Shown here one piece after another: positions 22,357 through 31,930 of a stretch of DNA of 64,000 nt. Both the position numbers and the translations under genes were made by a program. How positions within the stretch are numbered: the first letter of the stretch is position 1; each line of letters begins with the position of its first letter. Origin of the DNA: Yersinia massiliensis (GTDB lineage Bacteria > Pseudomonadota > Gammaproteobacteria > Enterobacterales > Enterobacteriaceae); NCBI RefSeq assembly GCF_003048255.1, contig NZ_CP028487.1, positions 2,728,001 through 2,792,000 on the forward strand, written 5' to 3'. A model generated the notes under the pieces. The model searched no databases. It had not been told where the DNA came from and saw only the letters and a list, made by a program, of their open reading frames with translations.

Positions 22357-22786
22357 AATTAGCCGCATTCATACTGTAATTTACTGACTGAATTGGCTAT
22401 TTTCATCGATTTACCGAGCAAATATATGCATTCTCGACCAAATTTGATTTTTGCTCTGCAAGATCACATTTCGGCAACACAAAGGTAACAAAAAGGGCTT
22501 TCCTTGCCCTATAAATGAGCATCCAGTGCGTCATTAAGGTGCATCTAAACTGCAAAAATGCGGCGCATCGGCGTGTGAACAAATCGATTTATGCAGTGTG
22601 AATGGGGCGAAATAGCCCTCGCATGACTAGCGGATAATGCTGCTATAACCATTTTTATGAGGTTATTCACCCAATTTTGTTGGAACGTTATGACCGACAA
22701 TCAGATAAGCCAACATTGTTTAAGTGCAATCACGAAACGGCTCACCCTTCCCCCACTACAGAAACCTCTCAGTTATAAGATGTTAG

Positions 22787-22802
22787 TGAAACATCGTTTC
22801 CA
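22787..22802. promoter_or_regulatory. KdgR-like operator upstream of the pectate lyase
   Basis: TGAAACATCGTTTCCA matches the KdgR core TGAAAC-N3-GTTTCA with one insertion-like deviation at the end. It lies about 190 bases before the lyase start, inside an otherwise gene-free region (22141-22994); a 41-codon open frame at 22690-22815 overlaps it but lacks a good ribosome site. Confidence 0.55.
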
Positions 22803-22994
22803 TATTGTGGAATAACGTTCTATTGTAAGAATTCCTTATCTATAGGTGTAACTCGCTGTCCCTTATGATGAGACTTATATTTAGCATCATGCCTAGTACA
22901 CTGAGCGCATTTCGATAGGAATCAGTGTTATCACCGAGTTGTTAAAATAGGTATCTTGTTGAATAAAATTAAATTTATTATGACAGGAGTCATC

Positions 22995-24353
22995 ATGCAT
23001 CAATCCTTTACTCTGCGGCGAACAGTCATTTCTAGCGCACTGGCCATGATTATTTCCGCCAGTTTCATCTATTCCTCCGGCGTGGCAGCACGTGACTTAG
23101 GTAGGAATATATTAGCGAATGGCGATGGATGGGGGTCATTTGGCCCAGGCGTATCAGGCGGAAGTGCAGCCGATCAGAGCCATATCTTTGTGGTCAGTAC
23201 TTGGCAAGAGTTCCGCGATGCGCTCGGCGGAACGAGTGCTCATAATCAAAGCACCCCACGTATCATCTATGTTAAAGGCACGATTAATGCGATGGATAAA
23301 GATGGCACGGTGCTGACCTGTGATGACATCGCTAATAAGATTGTTGTACCCGACACCGGCAAAGTGTTCAGCATGGCCGATTTTATCGCACATTTTAACC
23401 CTGAAGGGGCGTGGGGCATGGTGACCCCTTCCGGTCCACTTGAAGTGGCGCGTATTGAAGCGGCCGAATCGCAAACTCAGCAGATACGACAACGCTTTGG
23501 CTCTAATGTCACTCTGATCGGCGTAGGTAAGGATGCGCATATTATTGGTGCTCACCTGCTAGCAAGAGATGTCTCGAATATCATTATTCGTAACCTACGG
23601 ATCTCTGATGCTTACGACTGTTTCCCTGAATGGGACCCCACCGATGGCAGTGCGGGTAACTGGAATAGTCTGTACGATAATTTGTCGATATGGACGACTC
23701 AACACATTTGGGTTGATCACGTCACGCTGGATGATGGTGAGCATCCGCGCCAATCATTGCCGAAGGTCTTTGGCAGGGTATTTCAGGTACATGACGGGTT
23801 GATGGATGTCACCCATAGCAGTAACTATGTGACCGCATCTTACAATATCTTTGACGATCACGATAAAGTGAACCTGATAGGTTCCTCCGACTCTCGCCTA
23901 GAAGATAGAGATAAACTCAAAGTCACAATGCATCACAACCACTGGCGAAACCCAGGCCAACGCGCACCACGCGTCCGCTTTGGGCAAGTGGATGTCTACA
24001 ATAATTATGCTGAAGTTCTGGCTGCACAAGACTTTACCAGCTTGTGGGGGGTAGGGTTTGAATCGGCCATCTATGCGGAAAAAAATGCCATTGACTTGGC
24101 AGATAACATCCCGGCCAGCAAAATCATTAAACGCTATTTAGGCCATCATATTCTCACCAAAGACAACCTTGTTAATGGTACGCCAACCGACCTATTGGCC
24201 GTTTACAATGCTTCGGTTTCGGCTGCCGATCAACTGACGGATAACGTCGGTTGGGTGCCGACACTGCGGTTACACGTTAATGACGTTAGCGATGTCAAAG
24301 CAATCGTCACGAGCCAAGCAGGGGCCGGTATTCTCGACAGCACCCTCCCCTGA
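22995..24353 (+). CDS. Pectate lyase, polysaccharide lyase family 1
   Basis: A 452-residue exported lyase cleaving polygalacturonate by beta-elimination. Signal peptide to about residue 35 (SSGVAARDLG). PL1 hallmarks: IIIRNLRISDAYD, HIWVDHVTLDDGEH (calcium-binding vWiDH region, about 232), and NPGQRAPRVRFGQVDVYNN with the catalytic Arg (about 316). Start at 22995 follows AGGAG by six bases; an in-frame TTG at 22956 is less likely. It stands alone. A Yersinia with pectate lyase fits pectin use from plant matter in the gut or environment. Confidence 0.9.
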   Translation: MHQSFTLRRTVISSALAMIISASFIYSSGVAARDLGRNILANGDGWGSFGPGVSGGSAADQSHIFVVSTWQEFRDALGGTSAHNQSTPRIIYVKGTINAMDKDGTVLTCDDIANKIVVPDTGKVFSMADFIAHFNPEGAWGMVTPSGPLEVARIEAAESQTQQIRQRFGSNVTLIGVGKDAHIIGAHLLARDVSNIIIRNLRISDAYDCFPEWDPTDGSAGNWNSLYDNLSIWTTQHIWVDHVTLDDGEHPRQSLPKVFGRVFQVHDGLMDVTHSSNYVTASYNIFDDHDKVNLIGSSDSRLEDRDKLKVTMHHNHWRNPGQRAPRVRFGQVDVYNNYAEVLAAQDFTSLWGVGFESAIYAEKNAIDLADNIPASKIIKRYLGHHILTKDNLVNGTPTDLLAVYNASVSAADQLTDNVGWVPTLRLHVNDVSDVKAIVTSQAGAGILDSTLP

Positions 24354-24428
24354 TGGATCTGCTGCAAGTTATATGCTGAGATAAACTTTGCTTATCAAAA
24401 GGTTCTCAGCCTCTAACAGCCCTAACAG

Positions 24429-24457
24429 CCCTGTTCATGGTCACGCCATGAACAGGG
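24429..24457. repeat. Perfect 12-bp inverted repeat between pel and the MocR gene
   Basis: CCCTGTTCATGG, five-base loop, CCATGAACAGGG. It lies between convergent genes but lacks a T-run on either side, so it is either a Rho-type stop/processing structure or another element. It is preceded by a short direct repeat, CTAACAGCCCTAACAGCCCT. Confidence 0.7.
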
Positions 24458-24586
24458 TAATGACCCTCACTTTAGTCACCGCCACTGTTGATAACGGCCT
24501 ATCTTATTTCTTCATTGAGTAGATTCACGCAACGATAGGCTTCAAATACATCGGTGACAAAAGTTTGAATCACGTGGCCTGTCGGA

Positions 24587-26011
24587 CTATTTGCCACTGT
24601 GGCGAGTCAATTGGTTGATCAATTGCGCCAAAATCTGGATGGCTTTGTGGCTTTGCTCTGACCATGCAAATGATGCATTCAGTCGGAAACAGTGATCAAA
24701 CCGATTGCCTGTTGTGAACATTCTGCCAGGGGCAATACTGACGCCTTGCTCCAGTGCGAGCCGATACAACTCGCTGGTATTAAACGGCGGTTCCAGTTCT
24801 AGCCACAAGAAATACCCTCCAGCAGGATGACTTATTTTCACACTTTTAGGGAAGTGATCGACAGCCGCTTGCCGCAATGCATTTAATCGTTGTTCCATTA
24901 AGCGACGTAAACGGCGCAGATGGGTATCGTACCCCCCTTGAGAGAGATAATCTGCAATCGCCAATTGCGTAGGGACACTGGCTGATACCGTACTCATCAG
25001 CTGTAGATGTTGAATTCGTTGCGCATGTTCCCCCGCCGCCACCCAGCCCACACGGAAACCCGGTGCCAGACATTTTGAAAACGATGAGCAATGCAAAATC
25101 TGCCGATGTTGATCAAGTGCTTTCGCAGGCAACGGACGTTCTGCACCAAAGTACAACTCACCATAAACGTCATCTTCAATCAGCGAAATCGCGTTCTGTT
25201 GTAATAGTGCCACCAGCCTTTTTTTCTGCGGCCAAGACATGGTGCATCCCAATGGATTCTGGAAGTGAGTCATCAACCAGCAGGCTTTAATGGGATATTG
25301 GTTGATGACCTGCTCAAGGGCATCGAGATCCATACCTTGCTGCGGGTGTGTAGGGATAAAAATGGCTTTTAATCGTAAGCGCTCAATCGCTTGTAATGCG
25401 CCATAAAAGGCCGGCGACTCGAGTACCACCCAGTCACCTGGCTGCGTCACCGCCTGTAAACTCAGGCTCAGTGACTCCATCGCGCCAGCGGTAATGACTA
25501 TTTCCTCGGGTGAAACGTTCATACCACTGGCCGCATACCGTTGTGCAATATTGCGCCGGAGACTTTCATTGCCCGGTGGCAAGTTTGCCACCGAACTTTG
25601 CGGTGATATTTTGCGGGCAACGCTGGCCAGAGCACGAGACAAACGAGGCTGTAACAGGAGGCTAGGATCAGGGAAAGCAGATCCAAACGGCATAATTGCC
25701 GGGTCTTTCCCCGCCTGCAAAACATCAAAAATAAAGGTATTGATGTCAACTTGCTCATCAAGATGCAGCTTTTTACCACGCTGCAGTTGCGGCAATTGAG
25801 TCGGCCGCGAGGCAACATAGTAGCCCGATTGTGGGCGAGCCACGATCCATCCCTGACTCTCCAGTAGCTGATAGGACTGTACAACGGTCATTAAGCTTAA
25901 GCCGGATTGCTTACAACTTTCTCGTAGAGAAGGCAGTTTGTCGCCAGCCTGCCATACTTTGGACTGTATTTGCGCCCGAATTTGCTGCGCCAACTGTTCA
26001 TATCGTGTCAT
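24587..26011 (-). CDS. MocR-type regulator (GntR HTH fused to aminotransferase)
   Basis: A 474-residue chimeric regulator: GntR winged helix at residues 1-75 (KLPSLRESCKQSGLSLMTVVQSYQLL), linker, then a type I PLP-dependent aminotransferase-like domain (about 110-470) with the PLP lysine in SSFSKCLAPGFRVGW (about 312). It resembles E. coli YdcR and the PdxR group; such proteins use the PLP fold to sense an amino compound or PLP itself. It is divergent from cioAB, and two near-identical direct repeats lie in the shared promoter region, making cioAB a possible target. Confidence 0.9.
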   Translation of the reverse strand: MTRYEQLAQQIRAQIQSKVWQAGDKLPSLRESCKQSGLSLMTVVQSYQLLESQGWIVARPQSGYYVASRPTQLPQLQRGKKLHLDEQVDINTFIFDVLQAGKDPAIMPFGSAFPDPSLLLQPRLSRALASVARKISPQSSVANLPPGNESLRRNIAQRYAASGMNVSPEEIVITAGAMESLSLSLQAVTQPGDWVVLESPAFYGALQAIERLRLKAIFIPTHPQQGMDLDALEQVINQYPIKACWLMTHFQNPLGCTMSWPQKKRLVALLQQNAISLIEDDVYGELYFGAERPLPAKALDQHRQILHCSSFSKCLAPGFRVGWVAAGEHAQRIQHLQLMSTVSASVPTQLAIADYLSQGGYDTHLRRLRRLMEQRLNALRQAAVDHFPKSVKISHPAGGYFLWLELEPPFNTSELYRLALEQGVSIAPGRMFTTGNRFDHCFRLNASFAWSEQSHKAIQILAQLINQLTRHSGK

Positions 26012-26017
26012 AGGTCA

Positions 26018-26060
26018 ACTGTTATAGGTAAGATAGCTTTAATTGTCACTATTATAGTTA
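26018..26060. promoter_or_regulatory. Direct repeats, candidate MocR operator
   Basis: ACTGTTATAGGTA (26018-26030) and ACTATTATAGTTA (26048-26060) are identical at 11 of 13 positions and exactly 30 bases (about three helical turns) apart, the arrangement known for MocR/PdxR operators. Confidence 0.55.
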
Positions 26061-26124
26061 CTTTAACTTATGGTTAACTCACTGCCAAGTCTTGATGCCG
26101 TATCTTGTTTGTTATGAGGTCCGA

Positions 26125-27564
26125 ATGTTCGGTTTAACTGCCCTCGAATTGGCCAGAATTCAATTCGCTTTTACCATTTCATTCCATATCATTTTCCCCG
26201 CCATCACTATCGGGCTGGCCAGCTTTTTAGCGGTATTGGAAGGGTTATGGTTAAAAACTAAAAATGAGGATTATCGTGATCTGTACCATTTTTGGTCAAA
26301 AATATTTGCCGTCAACTTTGGCATGGGGGTGGTTTCTGGCCTCGTCATGGCCTACCAATTCGGCACTAACTGGAGCTTTTTCTCCGAGTTTGCCGGCAGT
26401 ATTACCGGCCCCCTACTGACCTATGAAGTTCTGACCGCGTTCTTCCTTGAAGCAGGTTTCCTCGGGGTGATGCTGTTTGGCTGGAATCGTGTTGGCCCTG
26501 GTTTGCATTTCTTCGCCACTTGCATGGTCGCGCTCGGCACGTTGATGTCAACGTTCTGGATACTGGCTTCTAATAGTTGGATGCAAACGCCCCAAGGTTT
26601 TGAAGTTATCAACGGCCAAGTCGTGCCGGTTGATTGGCTAAAAGTGATCTTTAATCCCTCGTTCCCTTACCGATTGTTGCACATGTCAACGGCCGCTTTC
26701 TTGGCGTCGGCCTTCTTCGTCGGTGCTTCTGCCGCATGGCATTTACTACGCAAGCGGGATACCCCTGCCATGCGGAAAATGCTCTCGATGGCGATGTGGA
26801 TGGCCTTGATTGTCGCCCCCCTTCAAGCGGTGATTGGCGATGCCCATGGCTTGAATACCTTGGAACATCAGCCCGCTAAAATTGCGGCCATAGAAGGCCA
26901 CTGGGAAAATAAACCTGGCGAAGCCACACCGCTGATTTTGTTTGGCTGGCCGGATATGAAACAAGAGAGAACCCGTTTCGCGCTGGAAATTCCCTATCTA
27001 GGCAGCCTGATTCTGACGCACAGCTTGGAAAAACAGATCCCCGCATTGAAATCTTTCCCACCCGAGGATCGACCTAACTCCACCATTGTTTTCTGGTCTT
27101 TCCGCATCATGGTCGGGCTAGGCATGTTAATGATTCTCGCCGGTGTGTGGAGTTTATGGCTCCGCTGGCGTGGCGGTCTGTATCAGTCTCGCCCCTTCCT
27201 CTATTTCGTATTGTGGATGGGGCCATCAGGGTTAATTGCGATTCTGGCCGGTTGGTTTACCACTGAAGTGGGCCGCCAACCGTGGATTGTTTATGGCTTG
27301 CAGCGCACCCGCGATGCGGTGTCATCTCATGGCGAGATACACATGAGCATCAGTTTATTAGTCTTCATTGTGGTCTATGGTTCAGTATTTGGCGTGGGCT
27401 ACGCCTATATGATGCGCCTGATTCGTAAAGGGCCAAAAGCGCATGAAAGCCACCAGCAAGATAACGGTGGCCCAGGTCAACATAATACCCCTGCTCGCCC
27501 TCTTTCTGCCGTCAGTGAGCCATTTGATACTGACCCGACTCACTCTAACCAAAACAGGCACTAA
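26125..27564 (+). CDS. cioA: Cyanide-insensitive bd-type quinol oxidase subunit I (CioA/CydA)
   Basis: A 479-residue integral membrane haem protein. The N-terminus FGLTALELARIQFAFTISFH and the axial His after the first helix (about residue 20) are conserved, as is HMSTAAFLASAFF (second haem His, about 186). The Q-loop region is short and the protein is about 40 residues shorter than E. coli CydA, typical of the CioA branch. The ATG at 26125 follows GAGG by six bases; an upstream TTG/ATG frame has none. Subunit II follows after two bases. Confidence 0.92.
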   Translation: MFGLTALELARIQFAFTISFHIIFPAITIGLASFLAVLEGLWLKTKNEDYRDLYHFWSKIFAVNFGMGVVSGLVMAYQFGTNWSFFSEFAGSITGPLLTYEVLTAFFLEAGFLGVMLFGWNRVGPGLHFFATCMVALGTLMSTFWILASNSWMQTPQGFEVINGQVVPVDWLKVIFNPSFPYRLLHMSTAAFLASAFFVGASAAWHLLRKRDTPAMRKMLSMAMWMALIVAPLQAVIGDAHGLNTLEHQPAKIAAIEGHWENKPGEATPLILFGWPDMKQERTRFALEIPYLGSLILTHSLEKQIPALKSFPPEDRPNSTIVFWSFRIMVGLGMLMILAGVWSLWLRWRGGLYQSRPFLYFVLWMGPSGLIAILAGWFTTEVGRQPWIVYGLQRTRDAVSSHGEIHMSISLLVFIVVYGSVFGVGYAYMMRLIRKGPKAHESHQQDNGGPGQHNTPARPLSAVSEPFDTDPTHSNQNRH

Positions 27565-27566
27565 TT

Positions 27567-28574
27567 ATGGGTATTGATCTTCCATTGATTTGGTTTGTCA
27601 TCATCGTCTTTAGCACCATGATGTATGTGGTAATGGATGGTTTCGACTTAGGTATCGGCATCTTGTTTCCGCTGGTCAAAAACAGCCGCGACCGAGATTT
27701 GATGATGAATAGTGTGGCACCGGTTTGGGACGGTAACGAAACTTGGTTGGTGCTCGGAGGGGCGGCGCTACTCGGCGCTTTCCCATTAGCTTATGCCGTC
27801 ATTTTGGATGCACTGGCGATCCCGCTGACTCTCATGCTATTAGGGTTGATCTTTCGCGGTGTCGCCTTCGAATTCCGCTTTAAAGCCAGTCAGGAAAAGC
27901 AGCACATCTGGGATAAGGCCTTTATTGGCGGGTCATTGGTTGCCACTTTCACGCAAGGTATGGTGGTCGGTGCTTTTATTCATGGTTTCCGCGTCACCGG
28001 TCGCAGTTACAGCGGCGGACCGTTCGATTGGTTAGCACCTTTTTCCTTGTTTTGCGGTGTCGGTTTGGTGATCGCTTATGCATTGCTCGGGTGTACTTGG
28101 TTGATTATGAAAACCGACGGTCATGTGCAGCAAGTGATGCATAAACTGGCAACACCACTGACAGTAATGATGCTAGTAATTATTGCTGTTATTAGCCTCT
28201 GGACCCCGCTTGCACACCCACAAATTGCAGCGCGCTGGTTCACATTGCCCAATCTATTCTGGTTCCTACCCGTACCATTGTTGGTGTTGTTGGCCAGTTG
28301 GGCCTTGCTGCGCGCCGTTAAACGCGGCGGTCATTATGCCCCCTTCTTACTCACACTCTTACTCATGTTTCTTGGCTATAGCGGTTTGGGGATCAGTATC
28401 TGGCCTTACCTTATCCCGCCGTCTATTACCTTATGGCAAGCCGCCGCACCGCCACAGAGCTTAGGATTTATGCTGGTGGGGGCACTTTTTATCATTCCAA
28501 TCATTCTGGTTTATACCTTCTGGAGCTACTACGTCTTCCGCGGGAAAATCAATCACGAACAGGGCTATCACTAA
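27567..28574 (+). CDS. cioB: bd-type quinol oxidase subunit II (CioB/CydB)
   Basis: A 335-residue membrane subunit with about eight helices. CydB-family features: VMDGFDLGIGILFP (about 24-37), WDGNETWLVLGGAALLGAFP (about 54) and GLIFRGVAFEFRFK. With CioA it forms the quinol oxidase that reduces O2 to water without proton pumping. It is followed without a gap by a small DUF2474-type gene. Confidence 0.93.
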   Translation: MGIDLPLIWFVIIVFSTMMYVVMDGFDLGIGILFPLVKNSRDRDLMMNSVAPVWDGNETWLVLGGAALLGAFPLAYAVILDALAIPLTLMLLGLIFRGVAFEFRFKASQEKQHIWDKAFIGGSLVATFTQGMVVGAFIHGFRVTGRSYSGGPFDWLAPFSLFCGVGLVIAYALLGCTWLIMKTDGHVQQVMHKLATPLTVMMLVIIAVISLWTPLAHPQIAARWFTLPNLFWFLPVPLLVLLASWALLRAVKRGGHYAPFLLTLLLMFLGYSGLGISIWPYLIPPSITLWQAAAPPQSLGFMLVGALFIIPIILVYTFWSYYVFRGKINHEQGYH

Positions 28575-28742
28575 ATGATGAAATCGCAATCACCTTCGCC
28601 AACTGCAGAACCGATAAAGTCGCCTTGGTGGAAGCGACTCGGTTGGATGCTGATTATCTGGTGCGGCAGTGTTCTGGCCCTATTGGCGGTCTCTATGTTG
28701 TTTCGCATGATGATGACCGCGGCGGGGATGAAGTCTCATTAG
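28575..28742 (+). CDS. Small membrane protein of the oxidase operon (DUF2474-like)
   Basis: A 55-residue protein starting directly after the cioB stop (TAAATG). One transmembrane helix (about residues 23-44, LGWMLIIWCGSVLALLAVSM) after a short soluble part with SPWWKRL, the hallmark of DUF2474 proteins that trail cioAB operons. By analogy with CydX it may stabilise the oxidase, but that has not been shown here. It is easy to miss because of its length. Confidence 0.8.
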   Translation: MMKSQSPSPTAEPIKSPWWKRLGWMLIIWCGSVLALLAVSMLFRMMMTAAGMKSH

Positions 28743-28805
28743 GGCTAACATTTACCCCATAAAACCGGTAATGTTGCAGGGTTATTAGCCTAGGAAGCCC
28801 ACTTT

Positions 28806-30587
28806 ATGAAACGTTACCTGATCCCCCTGGTCAATCAGATCTCTTTACTGATGATGCTACTGGGGGTGCTAGGATTAGCTGGCATGACGATCTCGTCATG
28901 GATGGCACAAAGCATTCAGGGTAATGCTCATGCAATCAATAAAGCGGGCTCATTGCGTATGCAAAGTTACCGGCTGCTTTCAATGGTGCCATTGGATGAC
29001 CGTGACTTACCCTATCTGGTGGCATTGGAGCAAGACAAAACCAGCCGTGATTTACAACAAGCCCTCACACGGGAAGGCTTGACCAGCCAGTACCAACAAA
29101 TAGAGCGCTATTGGCAGGACACGCTAAAACCACAACTCACGCAAGCCAAGCACCCTGACGAAGTGGCGGCAAGTGTGGCTGATTTCGTTCACCAGTTAGA
29201 TGCGTTGGTATTAGCGATTGATCACAAAACTGAACAACGCTTATTGTTAGTCACCCTGATCCAGTTGGTCTTTATTATCCTGACACTGGGCCTACTGTTA
29301 GCGACTATCTACTATTTGCGTCGCCGCTTATTACGCCCATGGTTGCAACTTATTTCGATGGCGAATGCGATTGGTCGTGGTGATTTTAGTAAGCGCTACA
29401 CCTTATCTAATCAACGCGACGAAATGGGCATGCTAGGCACGGCCCTAAACCGTATGTCACAAGAATTATCCTTGATCTACAGTGATTTAGAAAAGCGAGT
29501 CGAACAAAAAACCACAGATCTACAACAGAAAAATCAGGTCTTGGCGTTCCTCTATCACAGCAGTCGCCAGTTGCACACCAATCAACCGTTGAGCGAACGA
29601 TTAGTGCCAGTTATTGATCAACTGCAAGCACTGACACCACTCGAAAATGTGCAAATTTGCTTGTACGAAAATCACCTGTATCGCTCCCACCTCACGGACA
29701 TGATGGATGGAGAATACTTACCCCCACAAAATCGCCCGGCACCGTTAACTATCAGCAGTGCATCCTATGAGACAAGCCCAGCAACATCACGGGAGTCGCT
29801 CAGTTGGAGCTTGAGCGATAAGCTTGGTCAATATGGCTTGTTGTTGGCGAAGCTACCTGCGGATAACCCGCTTAACGCTGATCAGCAACAGTTAGTCAAT
29901 ACACTGGTCGAGCAACTGACCAGCACTTTAGCGCTGGAGAGCCAAGCAAGACACCAGCAGCAATTACTGTTAATGGAGGAGCGTTCCTCCATTGCACGCG
30001 AGCTGCATGACTCCATCGCGCAATCTCTCTCCTGCTTAAAAATACAGGTGAGCTGTTTGCAGATGCAGACGCCAGACATGCCAGAACCGAGTAAACTTTT
30101 AGTGCAGCAAATGCGTGATGAATTGAATATCGCCTATCGCCAGTTACGTGAGCTGCTCACCACATTCCGCCTGAAACTCAACGCGGCAACTTTACACGCT
30201 GCACTTCAGACATTGGTCAACGAATTCAGCGAACGTGCAAATTTACCCATTACGCTCAGTTTTGACTTAGCCTCCGACTTTGTGCCCGACCATCAGGCTA
30301 TCCATATGGTGAATATTGCCCGTGAAGCGCTCAACAATATCTACAAACACGCCCATGCCAGCCGAGCGGAGATTAACGTCGTCGCGCAGGACGGTGATGT
30401 GTTGATGTCCATCATCGATAATGGCTGCGGGATAGGTCAAGCCAGTGAACGACCTAACCATTACGGCCTGATGATTATGCAAGATAGAGCCACCAGCCTG
30501 AATGGGCAGTGTGATATTCGCCAGCGTGAAGAAGGTGGGACAGAAGTACGCGTGCGGTTTAGCCCCGATAATGATGATCTCGACTGA
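28806..30587 (+). CDS. narX: Nitrate/nitrite sensor histidine kinase NarX
   Basis: A 593-residue sensor kinase. Order: TM1 (about 8-30), periplasmic ligand domain with the P-box INKAGSLRMQSYRL (about 44-57), TM2 (about 150-172), HAMP (to about 225), a central domain, and a HisKA_3 dimer domain with phospho-acceptor His 401 in ARELHDSIAQSLS, then an HATPase with DNGCGIG. It matches NarX rather than NarQ at the N-terminus (LVNQISLL). The Cys cluster of the E. coli NarX central domain is missing. No narL is next to it, so it presumably signals to NarP or a distant NarL. Confidence 0.9.
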   Translation: MKRYLIPLVNQISLLMMLLGVLGLAGMTISSWMAQSIQGNAHAINKAGSLRMQSYRLLSMVPLDDRDLPYLVALEQDKTSRDLQQALTREGLTSQYQQIERYWQDTLKPQLTQAKHPDEVAASVADFVHQLDALVLAIDHKTEQRLLLVTLIQLVFIILTLGLLLATIYYLRRRLLRPWLQLISMANAIGRGDFSKRYTLSNQRDEMGMLGTALNRMSQELSLIYSDLEKRVEQKTTDLQQKNQVLAFLYHSSRQLHTNQPLSERLVPVIDQLQALTPLENVQICLYENHLYRSHLTDMMDGEYLPPQNRPAPLTISSASYETSPATSRESLSWSLSDKLGQYGLLLAKLPADNPLNADQQQLVNTLVEQLTSTLALESQARHQQQLLLMEERSSIARELHDSIAQSLSCLKIQVSCLQMQTPDMPEPSKLLVQQMRDELNIAYRQLRELLTTFRLKLNAATLHAALQTLVNEFSERANLPITLSFDLASDFVPDHQAIHMVNIAREALNNIYKHAHASRAEINVVAQDGDVLMSIIDNGCGIGQASERPNHYGLMIMQDRATSLNGQCDIRQREEGGTEVRVRFSPDNDDLD

Positions 30588-30625
30588 CGGTTATCTGTTC
30601 AACGCGCCAGTCCGCTATTTAACGC

Positions 30626-31582
30626 TTAAATCTGGTAGTCGATCACCACTTCATCCGTCGTCTCTGCCAGCACTTTCTCTTTGATATCATTCAGGGAAAG
30701 TGTTGGATTACAGAGCTGGATAAAGAACCAGATAAAGTTACGTTGTAACTGTCCGCGTTTTAGCCCCAACCAAACGGTATTCGCATCAAATAAGTGCTCT
30801 GCATTTAATCGTACCAATCCGTTATCGCGATGGGCCTCGTAGGACATATCCGCCAAAATCCCAACGCCCATACCCAGCTCAACATAAGTTTTAATCACAT
30901 CAGAATCTTGGGCGCTGAGCGCAATATCGGGCGTTAACCCCGCATTTTTGAAGGCATTATCCAACCGTGACCGCCCAGTTATCCCTTGCCGATAAGTAAT
31001 TAAGGGTAACGTACTGAGGGTTTCCAAGGTGATATTCGGTTCTTGTGTCAGCGGGTGGTTTTCTGGCACAACAATGGCGTGATGCCAGCGATAATAAGGA
31101 AATGCAGCGATGGTTTCATCGCTCATGAGTAATTCGCTGGCAATACCGATATCTGCCTCACCCGCGTGCAACATCGCAGCAATTTCTTGCGGGTTTCCCT
31201 GACTGATCACCAACTTTACCTCTGGGTACAGCAGACGAAACTCTTTGATGACTCTCGGTAAACTGTAGCGCGCCTGAGTATGGGTCGTGGCAATATGGAG
31301 CTGACCACTATCATTATTACTGAATACGTCTGCCAAGCGGCGAATCTGGTTAGCATCATTCAACATACGCTCTGCGACAGTCAGCAACTCTTTTCCCGGC
31401 TCTGTCATCCCTAATAAACGCTTGCCACGGCGGATAAAGATCTCAATACCCAACTCTTCTTCCAGTTCGCGAATATGCCGACTGACACCAGACTGGGAGG
31501 TAAATAATGTATTCGCGACCTCCGTCAGGTTGTAATTGCAGCGGGCTGATTCCCGAATAATTTTAAGTTGTTGGAAATTCAT
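30626..31582 (-). CDS. cbl: LysR-type regulator Cbl (sulfonate/sulfur starvation)
   Basis: A 318-residue CysB-family regulator. The sequence tracks E. coli Cbl rather than CysB (MNFQQLKIIRE start, NLTEVANTLFTSQSGVSRHI helix-turn-helix, RLLGMTEPGK, TYRQGITGRSRLDNAF, HLFDANTVWLGLKRGQ, ending IDYQI). Cbl activates genes for alternative sulfur sources when sulfate is scarce. The gene is monocistronic and convergent with narX; no sulfonate genes are nearby. Confidence 0.92.
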   Translation of the reverse strand: MNFQQLKIIRESARCNYNLTEVANTLFTSQSGVSRHIRELEEELGIEIFIRRGKRLLGMTEPGKELLTVAERMLNDANQIRRLADVFSNNDSGQLHIATTHTQARYSLPRVIKEFRLLYPEVKLVISQGNPQEIAAMLHAGEADIGIASELLMSDETIAAFPYYRWHHAIVVPENHPLTQEPNITLETLSTLPLITYRQGITGRSRLDNAFKNAGLTPDIALSAQDSDVIKTYVELGMGVGILADMSYEAHRDNGLVRLNAEHLFDANTVWLGLKRGQLQRNFIWFFIQLCNPTLSLNDIKEKVLAETTDEVVIDYQI

Positions 31583-31930
31583 GCATAGCCTCTTTCATCT
31601 CGACTTAATTCGTTTAATTTGCCTACTCAAAGCAATACGGCAGAAAATCACGACAACCAAATACAAAAAAACCGTGGCTTATGTTTTTTTGTACTAAGCA
31701 AAGATAATGACCGATAGATACCAAGTCGCTTCAGCCCTAATATATATAATTTCATTTATTATCAATTACATATATATTTATTTTTTTCTTTAATTTAATA
31801 ACGTCCGGTGAGAAATAACACCGCTCGCTATAATTAATAACTTTTTAATATAGTCACGCGACGATAGATTTAATGGCTCTGCTATTGAGTGTTGCCCTCG
31901 CTCTTTTCATATTCCTGACATATTTTTTAT

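Noticed and set aside
22690..22815. 41-codon open frame (starts MTDNQISQHC) between astC and the pectate lyase
   Set aside because: Poor ribosome site, no family resemblance, and it overlaps the KdgR-like box, so chance is more likely.
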